A stretch of DNA of 64,000 nt from the NCBI GenBank assembly GCA_020162035.1, contig JAIUNM010000006.1, positions 1 to 64,000 on the forward strand, in the 5' to 3' direction. The stretch's first letter is position 1, and each line of letters starts with the position of its first letter. Origin of the DNA: Bacteroidota bacterium (GTDB lineage: Bacteria; Bacteroidota; Bacteroidia; B-17B0; Aurantibacillaceae). Below the pieces are notes generated by a model that made no database searches, was not told the origin of the DNA, and saw only the letters and a program-made list of their open reading frames with translations. A program made the position numbers and the translations under genes. Shown piece by piece: positions 55,388 to 63,766 of the stretch.

Positions 55388-56257
55388 CTAAAAGTATAAA
55401 TCGGCTGTTTTTAATCGCAAATAACGCAAAACAGATAAATATGCGCTAAAAGCAGAGATTATAATACCTAATAATAACAACCCTGAAAATAATAATATTA
55501 AAACATTTTCATCTTGTATGGCGAGTAAATCGGGAATAAATTTAGTGCTTAAAATTAAAAATCCAACTAATAATAGAGATGCTAAAATACCAGCAATAAC
55601 GCCTTGTTTTACTCCTTTAAAAATAAATGGTTTACTAATAAAATGCCTTGTTGCCCCAACTAAGTACATTGTTCTAATTAAAAAGCGTTGCGCGTAAATT
55701 GATAAACGAATGGTGTTATTAATTAGCGCTACAGCAACAATTAGCAATGCCCCGCTAAAAATTAAAATAAAAAATGCAATTGCGTTTGTGTTTTTATTTA
55801 AAGAATTTATCATATCTTTTTGATATACCACCTCTTTAATAAAAGGTTTTTGCAATAATGTTTTTTCAATTAATTGAAGTGTGTCTGTAACAGCAAAATC
55901 TGCTTTTATTTTAATATCTATACTGTTTAACAAAGGGTTTGAGCCTAAAAAATTCACAAAGTCTTCGCCTAAATCATGCTTTAGTTTTTCAGCAGCTTGT
56001 TCTTTACTTATAAAAGTTACTGTTTTTGCAAAATTTGAGTTTGTAATTTCTTGAATAAGAGCATCGGTTTGAGCACTAGTTGCTGTATCTTTTAAAAAAA
56101 CCTGGAAACCTATGTTTTCTTTAAAATGTTTATTTAATTTATTTGCATTAATAATTAATAAACCTAAAGCACCAAGCATAAAAAGCACTAAGGATAAACT
56201 AATAATTACAGTAATTCCAGATGTTTTTATATTGTTTTTAGTTACGTTTTTGCTCAC
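55388..56257 (-). CDS. ftsX: Cell-division protein FtsX
   Basis: 289 aa with the FtsX topology: one N-terminal membrane helix (SGITVIISLSLVLFMLGALG), an extracytoplasmic domain (FQVFLKDTATSAQTDALIQEI..), then three helices (AFFILIFSGALLIVAVALI, GVKQGVIAGILASLLLVGFL, NVLILLFSGLLLLGIIISAF) and NNTIRLSIYAQRFLIRTMYLVGAT between them. It works with FtsE to control peptidoglycan hydrolases. ftsE is not adjacent, which is common in this phylum. Confidence 0.93.
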   Translation of the reverse strand: MSKNVTKNNIKTSGITVIISLSLVLFMLGALGLLIINANKLNKHFKENIGFQVFLKDTATSAQTDALIQEITNSNFAKTVTFISKEQAAEKLKHDLGEDFVNFLGSNPLLNSIDIKIKADFAVTDTLQLIEKTLLQKPFIKEVVYQKDMINSLNKNTNAIAFFILIFSGALLIVAVALINNTIRLSIYAQRFLIRTMYLVGATRHFISKPFIFKGVKQGVIAGILASLLLVGFLILSTKFIPDLLAIQDENVLILLFSGLLLLGIIISAFSAYLSVLRYLRLKTADLYF

Positions 56258-56316
56258 GCAATAAAAGTATCAAAATAGAGCCAATAAAAAGTTAATAATA
56301 AAATTAATAATGAACA

Positions 56317-57348
56317 TTAATTTGTTAAACCCTTATTTAAATTTTGTTGCCATTTCCATGCGCTTAACATCATATCATCTATATTTAATTTTGGTTCCCA
56401 TTTTAAAATAGACTTTGCTTTTTCGTTATTAGCATAAACAGCTATTACATCACCAGGTCTTCTGTCTCCTATTGTATAGTTTAAGGTTAAGTTGTTCATT
56501 TTTTCAAAACTTTTAATTGCTTGTAAAACCGAAACACCAGTTCCTGTTCCTAAATTAAATACCGAAACTTTTTCTGAGGATTTAGATTCTATTAAATAAA
56601 TTAATGCTTTAACATGAGCATCAGCAATATCTGAAACGTGAATATAATCTCTAATACATGTGCCGTCAACCGTATCATAATCGTTACCAAAAACCGTTAA
56701 ATTGTTTTTGCCCGAAGCGGTTTGAGTAATTATAGGCACTAAATTGTTTGGTTTTGAAATAGGAAGTTCTCCGTTTTCTCCACTAATATGGGCGCCAACA
56801 GGATTAAAGTATCTTAAAATAATTGCTTTAAATGAGGAAACAGATGGAGCAAAATAATTAATAATTTCTTCGCCAATTTGTTTTGTATGTGCATACGAAC
56901 TTTCTGCTTTTTTTAAGGGCGTTTCTTCTGTAACGGGTAATTTATCAGCATTTCCGTAAACTGAACATGAAGATGAAAAAATAAAATTATTTATGTTTTT
57001 TTCTTTACAATAATCAAGTAAATTTATTAAAGAAGTTAAATTATTGTTGTAATATTTTAAAGGCAAACTCACACTTTCTGGCACAGTTTTAAATGCAGCA
57101 AAATGAATTACGCCAACAATAGATTCATATTTATTTAAAGCTTTTGTTAAAGCGTTTTTATCACATAAATCTAACTCTATTGTTTCAAACAATTTATTGG
57201 TGATTTTAGAAACGCGCGTATAAGTGTTTTTATCGGAATTACTAAAGTTATCAATCGAAACAATATTAAAATCTGTTTTTTCTAATAGTTCAATTAAAGT
57301 ATGCGAGCCAATATATCCGGCACCTCCGGTAACAATTATCGTTTTCAT
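56317..57348 (-). CDS. galE: UDP-glucose 4-epimerase
   Basis: 343 aa from ATG 57348 (MKTIIVTGGAGYIGSH); a start 19 codons upstream adds no homology and is rejected. NAD-binding GGAGYIGSH, substrate-site SSSCSVYGN, and YAHTKQIGEE (Tyr and Lys of the SDR couple) are present, followed by YFNPVGAHISG and RDYIHVSDIADAH. It interconverts UDP-glucose and UDP-galactose for envelope sugars. The gene is divergent from the patatin gene. Confidence 0.95.
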   Translation of the reverse strand: MKTIIVTGGAGYIGSHTLIELLEKTDFNIVSIDNFSNSDKNTYTRVSKITNKLFETIELDLCDKNALTKALNKYESIVGVIHFAAFKTVPESVSLPLKYYNNNLTSLINLLDYCKEKNINNFIFSSSCSVYGNADKLPVTEETPLKKAESSYAHTKQIGEEIINYFAPSVSSFKAIILRYFNPVGAHISGENGELPISKPNNLVPIITQTASGKNNLTVFGNDYDTVDGTCIRDYIHVSDIADAHVKALIYLIESKSSEKVSVFNLGTGTGVSVLQAIKSFEKMNNLTLNYTIGDRRPGDVIAVYANNEKAKSILKWEPKLNIDDMMLSAWKWQQNLNKGLTN

Positions 57349-57414
57349 TTTAAATATTTTAGATGAATGGCGTAAATATAAGACAAAAGTACTTTTTAAA
57401 TGCATTTAAAGTTA

Positions 57415-57422
57415 TAAATTTG
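57415..57422 (+). promoter_or_regulatory. Putative -7 box (TAAATTTG) before the patatin gene
   Basis: An exact TAnnTTTG match seven bases before the ATG of the patatin gene. A convincing -33 TTTG is not seen at the expected place. The leader would be a few bases at most, so the mRNA would be almost leaderless. Confidence 0.35.
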
Positions 57423-57429
57423 ACAAACT

Positions 57430-58455
57430 ATGGAAGTAAAAAATATTGGTTTAGCATTACAAGGTGGCGGAGCGCATGGTGCATTTACGTGGGGAGTGTT
57501 AGATCGTTTATTAGAAGTAGATGAAATAGTAGCCCAAACAATGTGTGGCACAAGTGCGGGTGCTGTTAATGCTGTTGCTGTAGCTTACGGTTTACATGTT
57601 GGAGGGCCATTAAAAGCAAAACAAATACTTGAAGAACTTTGGCGAAGAGTTGCATTAAGCGGCAGTTTTTTATTTAAACCCGGCATGTTTGATAAAACTT
57701 ATGGCAACGGCGATCTTTTTAATAGCCCTGGTTATATGTGGTTTAATGCGGTTACACAAGTAATGTCTCCTTATAATTTTAACCCGTTTAATTATAATCC
57801 GTTAAGAGATATTTTAAATGATTTAATTGATTTTAAAGAACTACAACTTTATAATAAAAAGAAATTATTTATTTGTGCTACTAATGTAAAAACCAATCGC
57901 GCTAAAATATTTTCTAATAAAGAAATTACAGTAGATGCTGTAATGGCAAGTGCATGTTTGCCATTTTTATTTCAAGCAGTTGAAATTGACGGTGAATTTT
58001 ATTGGGATGGAGGCTATATGGGTAATCCACCTATTTTCCCACTTATTACAAATACCAACATTAGAGATATTGTATTAATTAAAATTAATTCTATAAATAT
58101 AAATTCGGTTCCAACTACTGCGCGTGATATTGCTGATAGAGTAAATGAAATAAGTTTTAATAGCAGTTTAATTAATGAAATGAAATTAATTCACTATCGA
58201 AATGAATTAGTTAGAAATGGCATTTTAAAAGTTGATGGCCATGCTAATAGAGAAATTTTTGTTCATACTATTAGTGGTTACGAAGCTTTAAGTCAATTAA
58301 GTTACAGCAGTAAAATGAACACAAGTTGGGATTTTTTATTAAGTTTAAAAGAAAAAGGACGTGCAATTGCTGATAAATGGATTGCTGAAGATTACGACCA
58401 ACTTGGCTTACGCTCAACCTTTGATGTTGAAGAACATTTTTTTGGCAAATTTTAA
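57430..58455 (+). CDS. Patatin-like phospholipase
   Basis: 341 aa. The patatin oxyanion block ALQGGGAHGAFTWGVLD, the nucleophile elbow GTSAGAVNA (Ser42) and the catalytic Asp in FYWDGGYMGNPP (near 194) are all present. It has no clear signal peptide, so it is probably an intracellular lipase/acyl hydrolase; the lipid is unknown. The middle part is long (GNGDLFNSPGYMWFNAVTQVMSPYNF..), as in the bacterial subgroup. Followed 45 bases later by the porin gene. Confidence 0.92.
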   Translation: MEVKNIGLALQGGGAHGAFTWGVLDRLLEVDEIVAQTMCGTSAGAVNAVAVAYGLHVGGPLKAKQILEELWRRVALSGSFLFKPGMFDKTYGNGDLFNSPGYMWFNAVTQVMSPYNFNPFNYNPLRDILNDLIDFKELQLYNKKKLFICATNVKTNRAKIFSNKEITVDAVMASACLPFLFQAVEIDGEFYWDGGYMGNPPIFPLITNTNIRDIVLIKINSININSVPTTARDIADRVNEISFNSSLINEMKLIHYRNELVRNGILKVDGHANREIFVHTISGYEALSQLSYSSKMNTSWDFLLSLKEKGRAIADKWIAEDYDQLGLRSTFDVEEHFFGKF

Positions 58456-58500
58456 TAGATTTTCTTAGCCTAAAATAATAGCTTTGCATAATTAAGCTAA

Positions 58501-60351
58501 TTGTATAAGTTATTTAAAATAATAATCCTAATTTTTTGTTTTTTTAAAACATACAATTGTGCTTACGCTCAAACTTTTTATACTACAAACAAAAATTACA
58601 TAAATACAGTTTCTTTTACTAAAAGTAATTTTAAAGATTTTAAAAGTTCTTATCCAGACACCAGCATTAATAACATAAATCAACAAATCCCGATTAATTA
58701 TTTAGGTAATTTAGGCTTACCTAATGTTAATTATTTATGGCAAATTAAACCTCAAGCAATTGGATTTAAAGTTACCGATAATCCTTACCAAAATTTTACC
58801 GAAACCGACATAAAATATTATCAAACTAAAGGCCCATACGCGCAATTAACCGGCATTGCAGGCACAAAGGTTTATCAATATTTCGATTTACTATTTACAA
58901 ACACATTTAAAAACAAATTAAACGTAGCAGTAGCTTTTAAAAGATACACGAGTACAGGTTTTTATAGAAGACAACAATCTTACACAAATAATTTTTATTT
59001 AAGTTTAAATCACGAAACTAAAAACAAACGTTTTGGGTGGATGGCTTATGCTATAGCCAATACAAATAACAACCAAGAAAACGGAGGTATTGTAAACGAC
59101 ACATTAAGTGAAAAACAGGTTAAACTTAATAAAGAAGTTATATTAGTTAATTTAATTTCAGCTAAAAGAAAAAATAACGATGTAGGATTTTATTTTAACC
59201 CCTATTTTAGGTTAAATAAATATGATAGTCTAAAACCTATAAACAGTTATATAAACTTTAAAACAAAAATTTACAACAACATATTAAAATATACTGATGA
59301 CAACTTAACCAATAATAACTACTATTACGTTACTTACTTTGACACTTTAAAAACTAAAGATAGTACCAATTTAATACAACTTCAAAACAGTATAAGCTAC
59401 GATTTAAAATCAAAAAACAATTATTTTAATATAGGCTATAAACACGAGTATAATAGAGTTTATCAATATTTTGACACTATTTATCTTAACCATATTGCTT
59501 ATAGTAACTTTTACTATAAAAATGTTTTTTACAGTAAAGATTCGGTAAAAGAAGAAAAATATACTTTAACAAACCACATTGGTTTGAGTTACAATTTGCT
59601 TGGGTATAATAAAAACGACTATCAATTAATAAACGAACTAGCGTTTAATATAAACTCTAAAAAACTACCACAACAATTGGGTTTAACGGTATTAACCGAA
59701 AACAGAAAACCAAATTTGTTACAACAAACATGGTATAGCAACCATTTTAATTGGAACAACAACTATTTAGCAGTTAAAACTAATGCAGTACAATTTAATT
59801 ATCAATTAAAACAAACTTTATTTTCAAGTATTAATTATGCAAACATTTCCAACTTAATTTATTTCGATAACATTGCAATTCCACGCCAAATAATTACACC
59901 TATAAATGTGTTTAGTGCAAAGTTTGGATTTAAAACGGTTTTTTTAAAACACTTAGGGCTATCGGCACAATATACTTATCAAACAACTGATGGAAATAAT
60001 TATTTGTATTTACCAAACCACTATTTGCAGGGCAAACTTTTTTACGAAGGGTTTTTAGCCCACAAAAATTTATGGTTACAAATTGGGGCGCAAGTGCAAA
60101 CATATAGCAATTTTTATAGTTACGATTATATGCCTGTAACTCAAGTGTTTTACTTACAAGACCAAAAACAAACCGGGCAGTATTGGTTTACTGAATTGTT
60201 TTTAAACGCGCGCATTAGGCCAGTAAATTTTTTTATAAGAGTTGAAAACGCTTTACAAGGTTTTTCAGGTAAAAATTACTCTTTAGTTAATGGCTATTAT
60301 CAACCAGATAGAGCGTTTAGGTTTGGTGTAACTTGGCAGTTTTTTGATTAA
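58501..60351 (+). CDS. Outer-membrane beta-barrel protein (Porin_10 family)
   Basis: 616 aa, TTG start (MYKLFKIIILIFCFFKTY, then CAYAQ), giving a signal peptide. The chain is a series of amphipathic strands (FDLLFTNTFKNKLNVAVAFKRY, NNFYLSLNHETKNKRFGWMAYAI, IRPVNFFIRVENALQGFSGK) and ends in the aromatic FRFGVTWQFFD of barrel proteins. NPYQNFTETDIKYYQTKGPYAQLTGIAGTK-type wording is characteristic of the 'putative porin' family of Bacteroidota. Substrate unknown. No confident ATG start exists upstream; the TTG is supported by the signal peptide. Confidence 0.85.
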   Translation: MYKLFKIIILIFCFFKTYNCAYAQTFYTTNKNYINTVSFTKSNFKDFKSSYPDTSINNINQQIPINYLGNLGLPNVNYLWQIKPQAIGFKVTDNPYQNFTETDIKYYQTKGPYAQLTGIAGTKVYQYFDLLFTNTFKNKLNVAVAFKRYTSTGFYRRQQSYTNNFYLSLNHETKNKRFGWMAYAIANTNNNQENGGIVNDTLSEKQVKLNKEVILVNLISAKRKNNDVGFYFNPYFRLNKYDSLKPINSYINFKTKIYNNILKYTDDNLTNNNYYYVTYFDTLKTKDSTNLIQLQNSISYDLKSKNNYFNIGYKHEYNRVYQYFDTIYLNHIAYSNFYYKNVFYSKDSVKEEKYTLTNHIGLSYNLLGYNKNDYQLINELAFNINSKKLPQQLGLTVLTENRKPNLLQQTWYSNHFNWNNNYLAVKTNAVQFNYQLKQTLFSSINYANISNLIYFDNIAIPRQIITPINVFSAKFGFKTVFLKHLGLSAQYTYQTTDGNNYLYLPNHYLQGKLFYEGFLAHKNLWLQIGAQVQTYSNFYSYDYMPVTQVFYLQDQKQTGQYWFTELFLNARIRPVNFFIRVENALQGFSGKNYSLVNGYYQPDRAFRFGVTWQFFD

Positions 60352-60434
60352 TTAAACTAATTCTAAACTATAGCTTAAACTATTTTTAACTCTAATTTTT
60401 ATTAATACTTCTTATATTTACTAAAAATTAAATT

Positions 60435-60959
60435 ATGTTATCAAACAAAGTAAGTCAAGCATTAAACAAGCAAATTGAATTAGAAGCTTCATCGTCTCAA
60501 TACTATTTAGCAATGGCAAGTTGGGCAGAAACACAAGGGTTAAACGGTGTATCTCAATTTTTATATTCGCATGCCGATGAAGAAAGAATGCACATGATTA
60601 AACTTATAAAATTTGTAAACGAGCGTGGCGGTCACGGTGTAGTTCCTGCGTTAAAACAACCACCGGTAACTTTTAAATCGGTAAAATCTGTATTTGAAGA
60701 AGTATTAAAACACGAAGTAAAAGTTACAAACGAAATAAATAATTTAGTTGACATTACATTAAAAGAAAAAGATTACACAACCCATAATTTTTTACAATGG
60801 TATGTTAGCGAACAAATAGAAGAAGAAGCATTAGCAAGACAAATAGTTGATAAATTAAAACTAATTGGCGACGATAAAGGAGGCTTGTATTTTTTTGATA
60901 GAGATATGCAGGCGTTAACAACTGCTGCAACCAAAGCCGACACAGACAAAGAGGCTTAA
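60435..60959 (+). CDS. Bacterial ferritin (FtnA type)
   Basis: 174 aa, four-helix-bundle ferritin. The ferroxidase ligands are at the positions of E. coli FtnA: Glu17 (LEASSSQYYLAMASWAE), Glu50 and His53 (HADEERMH), Glu94 (KHEVKV), Gln127 and Glu130 (SEQIEEEALA). The short polar tail (KADTDKEA) is ordinary. It oxidises and stores iron. Independent gene; 219 bases of non-coding DNA separate it from the nos cytochrome gene. Confidence 0.96.
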   Translation: MLSNKVSQALNKQIELEASSSQYYLAMASWAETQGLNGVSQFLYSHADEERMHMIKLIKFVNERGGHGVVPALKQPPVTFKSVKSVFEEVLKHEVKVTNEINNLVDITLKEKDYTTHNFLQWYVSEQIEEEALARQIVDKLKLIGDDKGGLYFFDRDMQALTTAATKADTDKEA

Positions 60960-61079
60960 TTATAATTTATTTTAGTTTTTTTTCAATTTCAACTATATTT
61001 TTTAGATTTAGAGTAAGTTTTCATTATTTTAATAAAGGGTTGGTGTTTTAATAAGTAAAAAAACGTAATAAACTGAGTT

Positions 61080-61101
61080 TTGTCATAAAGCTACATGATA
61101 A
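61080..61101. promoter_or_regulatory. Imperfect 22-bp palindrome upstream of the nos genes (possible CRP/FNR-family site)
   Basis: TTGTCAT and ATGATAA flank eight bases whose centre is AGCT; six of seven arm positions pair. Size and spacing resemble sites for dimeric CRP/FNR-type regulators, which often control denitrification genes. It is about 70 bases before the -7 box of the cytochrome gene. AT-rich background makes the match only suggestive. Confidence 0.35.
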
Positions 61102-61154
61102 TAATCTATAGTCAAACCTGCCTTTAATCATAATTCTATATTTAAAAATTATGC

Positions 61155-61162
61155 TACCTTTG
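61155..61162 (+). promoter_or_regulatory. Putative -7 box (TACCTTTG) of the nos operon
   Basis: TACCTTTG is an exact match to the Bacteroidota -7 consensus TAnnTTTG, 16 bases before the cytochrome ATG. No clear -33 element is at the expected distance, which may mean activator-dependent transcription; the palindrome upstream would fit. Confidence 0.45.
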
Positions 61163-61178
61163 ATTAAAATTTAAAAAC

Positions 61179-61673
61179 ATGAAAAATTTAATAATCATTG
61201 CAACAATTGCCACTTCTGCTGTATTATTTAGCTGTGGTGGAGGAGAAAAAAAATCAACAGACACTCAAGCTACAACTGCACAAGATCAAACTGCAACAAC
61301 TACACCCGATCCAAATGAATATGATCCAAAACGTGGTGAAGGTAAATATACTGCCGAATCTTTAGCATTAACTGATAAATTAGATGCAACAATGGCTACA
61401 GCAGGCGAAACTGCTTCAGGAGTTAAATGTGCTTCTTGTCACAAATATACTGATGAAAAATTAGTTGGTCCAGGTTGGAAAGATGTAACTAAACGTAGAG
61501 CCCCTGAGTGGATTATGAATTTTATTACAAATCCTGATCCAATGTTAGATAAAGATCCCGAGGCGCAAGCAATGTTGGAGTTATGCTTAGTGCGTATGCC
61601 TAACCAAAATTTAACTGATGAAGAATCTCGTCAAATATTAGAATTTATGCGCAAAAATGACGGTGTAAAATAA
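61179..61673 (+). CDS. Cytochrome c lipoprotein of the nos cluster
   Basis: 164 aa. Lipoprotein signal with lipobox Cys19 (AVLFSCGGG), a Thr/Gln/Asp-rich linker (about 25-50), then a mono-heme cytochrome c domain: CASCH at 84-88, GPGWKDVTKR and the axial Met140 in VRMPNQNLTDEE. It is exported and tethered to a membrane. Its gene is directly upstream of nosZ (25 bases), so it is the likely electron donor, as in the clade II nos clusters of Bacteroidota. Confidence 0.92.
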   Translation: MKNLIIIATIATSAVLFSCGGGEKKSTDTQATTAQDQTATTTPDPNEYDPKRGEGKYTAESLALTDKLDATMATAGETASGVKCASCHKYTDEKLVGPGWKDVTKRRAPEWIMNFITNPDPMLDKDPEAQAMLELCLVRMPNQNLTDEESRQILEFMRKNDGVK

Positions 61674-61698
61674 TTAATAACAAAATAAAATAAAAAAT

Positions 61699-63690
61699 AT
61701 GAAAACTAACTTAAAGTACATGGCCGTAGGCGGTGTGTTAATTGCTGCTGCTGCATTGCAATCTTGTAAACCAAAAGATACAAGCAATGTAGTAACAGGA
61801 AATGCAGCGGTTAAATCGTTTGTGGCCCCAGGAAAACTAGATGAGTATTACAACTTTGTAAGTGGTGGATTTAGTGGACAAATGAGTGTTTACGGCATCC
61901 CAAGCGGACGTTTACTTCGTGTAATCCCGGTTTTTGCTGTTGACCCTGAAAAAGGGTGGGGATATAGCGAAGAAACAAAACCAATGTTAAACACTTCAAA
62001 AGGTTCTATCCCTTGGGACGATTTACACCACGTACAAATGTCTAAAACAAATGGAGAGTATGACGGAAAATGGGCTTTTGGAAATGCAAACAACACTCCT
62101 CGTGTTGCGCGTATTAATTTGAAAACATTTAGAACCGAAGAAATTCTTGAAATTCCTAATAGCGCAGGTAACCACTCATCACCTTATATTACTGAAAACA
62201 CTGAGTATTTAGTTGCCGGAACTCGTTTTAGTGTGCCACCAGATAATGCAAATGGAGATGTGCCTATTAACACCTACAAACAAAACTTTAAAGGTTATTT
62301 AAGTTTTATTAGTGTTGGTAAAGAAGATGGTAACTTAGATATTGCTTTTCAATTAGAATGTCCAGGTATGAACTTTGATTTAAGTCGTGCTGGTAAAGGT
62401 GTTTCACATGGATGGTTCTTTTTCTCATGTTACAATGTTGAACAAGCTAATACTTTATTAGAAGTAAACGCTTCGCAAAAAGATAAAGATTTTATAATGG
62501 CTGTTAACTGGAAAAAAGCTGAAGAATACATCAAAGCTGGTAAAGGTAAAAAAATACCTGCTAAATATGCGCATAACAAATACAGTGACGAAACACACTC
62601 TGCTACTTCTGAAATTAAAAACGAAGTTACTGTGTTAAACATAAAAGATTTCCCAGATTTATGTTATATGATGCCTTGTCCTAAATCTCCTCATGGTTGT
62701 GACGTTGATCCTACAGGCGAATACATTGTTGGTAGCGGAAAATTAGCTGCATTAATACCCGTATTTAGTTATTCAAAAATGTTAAAAGCAATTGAATCAA
62801 AATCGTTTGACGGAGATTATGAAGGTGTTCCGGTTTTAAAATATGATGCTGTTTTACATGGCGAAGTTAAAAAACCAGGTTTAGGCCCTCTTCATACCGA
62901 ATTTGATGACAAAGGATATGGTTATACTTCTATGTTTGTATCTTCAGAAGTTGTAAAATGGAGTTTAAAAGACTTAACTGTTGTAGATCGCGTTCCTACT
63001 TTTTATTCAGTTGGACATTTATGTGTGGCTGGTGGTGATACTAAAAAACCTTATGGCAAATACATGATTGCTTACAATAAAATTACAAAAGATAGATATT
63101 TACCAACAGGCCCAGAATTAGCTCAAAGTGCTCAGTTATTTGATATAAGTGGTGATAAAATGGAAATGATTTTAGATTATCCAACAATTGGCGAACCACA
63201 CTACGCACAAATAATTGCTGCTGATATTGTCTCTAAAAATTCTTTAAAACTCTTTAAAATTGATGAAAACAAACACCCTTATGTAACAAAAGGAGAAAAA
63301 GAATCTAAAGTTGTTAGAGAAGGAAATAAAGTACACGTTTATATGACTTGCGTTCGCTCTCACTTTGCCCCAGATAACATCGAAGGAATTAAAGTTGGCG
63401 ATGAGGTTTATTTTCACGTAACTAACTTAGAACAAGATTGGGATGTGCCACACGGTTTTGCTATAAAAGGCGCAAATAATGGAGAATTATTAATTATGCC
63501 AGGCGAAACCCAAACTTTAAAATGGATTGCTGATAAAGCTGGAATGATGCCAATGTACTGTACAGATTTTTGTAGCGCATTACATCAAGAAATGCAAGGA
63601 TACGTTCGCGTATCTCCTGCAGGGAGCAACGTAAAACTAGAGTGGAGTGTTGGAACGAATTTACCTAAAGCAGAACCTGCTTCAAAGTAA
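61699..63690 (+). CDS. nosZ: Nitrous oxide reductase, Sec-type (clade II)
   Basis: 663 aa. The N-terminus is a Sec-type signal (hydrophobic, no twin arginine), with a possible lipobox at Cys23 (AALQSC). The catalytic CuZ propeller has the seven His ligands in DLHHVQMS (two), GNHSSP, SPHGCDV, GPLHTEFD, VGHLCVA and GEPHYAQ. The C-terminal cupredoxin CuA site is CTDFCSALHQEM (near 620), with WDVPHGFAI. It reduces N2O to N2 in the periplasm. Absence of a Tat signal places it in clade II, often found in bacteria that consume N2O without full denitrification. Confidence 0.97.
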   Translation: MKTNLKYMAVGGVLIAAAALQSCKPKDTSNVVTGNAAVKSFVAPGKLDEYYNFVSGGFSGQMSVYGIPSGRLLRVIPVFAVDPEKGWGYSEETKPMLNTSKGSIPWDDLHHVQMSKTNGEYDGKWAFGNANNTPRVARINLKTFRTEEILEIPNSAGNHSSPYITENTEYLVAGTRFSVPPDNANGDVPINTYKQNFKGYLSFISVGKEDGNLDIAFQLECPGMNFDLSRAGKGVSHGWFFFSCYNVEQANTLLEVNASQKDKDFIMAVNWKKAEEYIKAGKGKKIPAKYAHNKYSDETHSATSEIKNEVTVLNIKDFPDLCYMMPCPKSPHGCDVDPTGEYIVGSGKLAALIPVFSYSKMLKAIESKSFDGDYEGVPVLKYDAVLHGEVKKPGLGPLHTEFDDKGYGYTSMFVSSEVVKWSLKDLTVVDRVPTFYSVGHLCVAGGDTKKPYGKYMIAYNKITKDRYLPTGPELAQSAQLFDISGDKMEMILDYPTIGEPHYAQIIAADIVSKNSLKLFKIDENKHPYVTKGEKESKVVREGNKVHVYMTCVRSHFAPDNIEGIKVGDEVYFHVTNLEQDWDVPHGFAIKGANNGELLIMPGETQTLKWIADKAGMMPMYCTDFCSALHQEMQGYVRVSPAGSNVKLEWSVGTNLPKAEPASK

Positions 63691-63710
63691 TAATTAACTA
63701 ATATTATTTA

Positions 63711-63748
63711 AAGGAGCAGAAACAAAAAATTGTCTGCTCCTTTTTTTT
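63711..63748 (+). terminator. Rho-independent terminator after nosZ
   Basis: AAGGAGCAGA (63711-63720) pairs perfectly with TCTGCTCCTT (63733-63742), a ten-bp stem with a twelve-base loop followed by an uninterrupted T tract to 63748. It lies 20 bases after the nosZ stop, so much of the nosZ transcript should end here and not run into the next nos gene. Confidence 0.88.
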
Positions 63749-63753
63749 ATCCT

Positions 63754-63761
63754 TAAATTTG
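63754..63761 (+). promoter_or_regulatory. Putative -7 box (TAAATTTG) before the last gene
   Basis: An exact TAnnTTTG match six bases after the terminator T tract and five bases before the next ATG. A TTG 21 bases earlier (63730-63732) could be the -33 element and would lie inside the terminator loop and arm. It suggests separate transcription of the following nos gene with a near-leaderless start. Confidence 0.4.
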
Positions 63762-63766
63762 ACATT

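Noticed and set aside
57349..57405. Upstream start for galE adding 19 codons
   Set aside because: The nucleotide-binding motif of GalE starts a few residues after the ATG at 57348, so the extension is unneeded.
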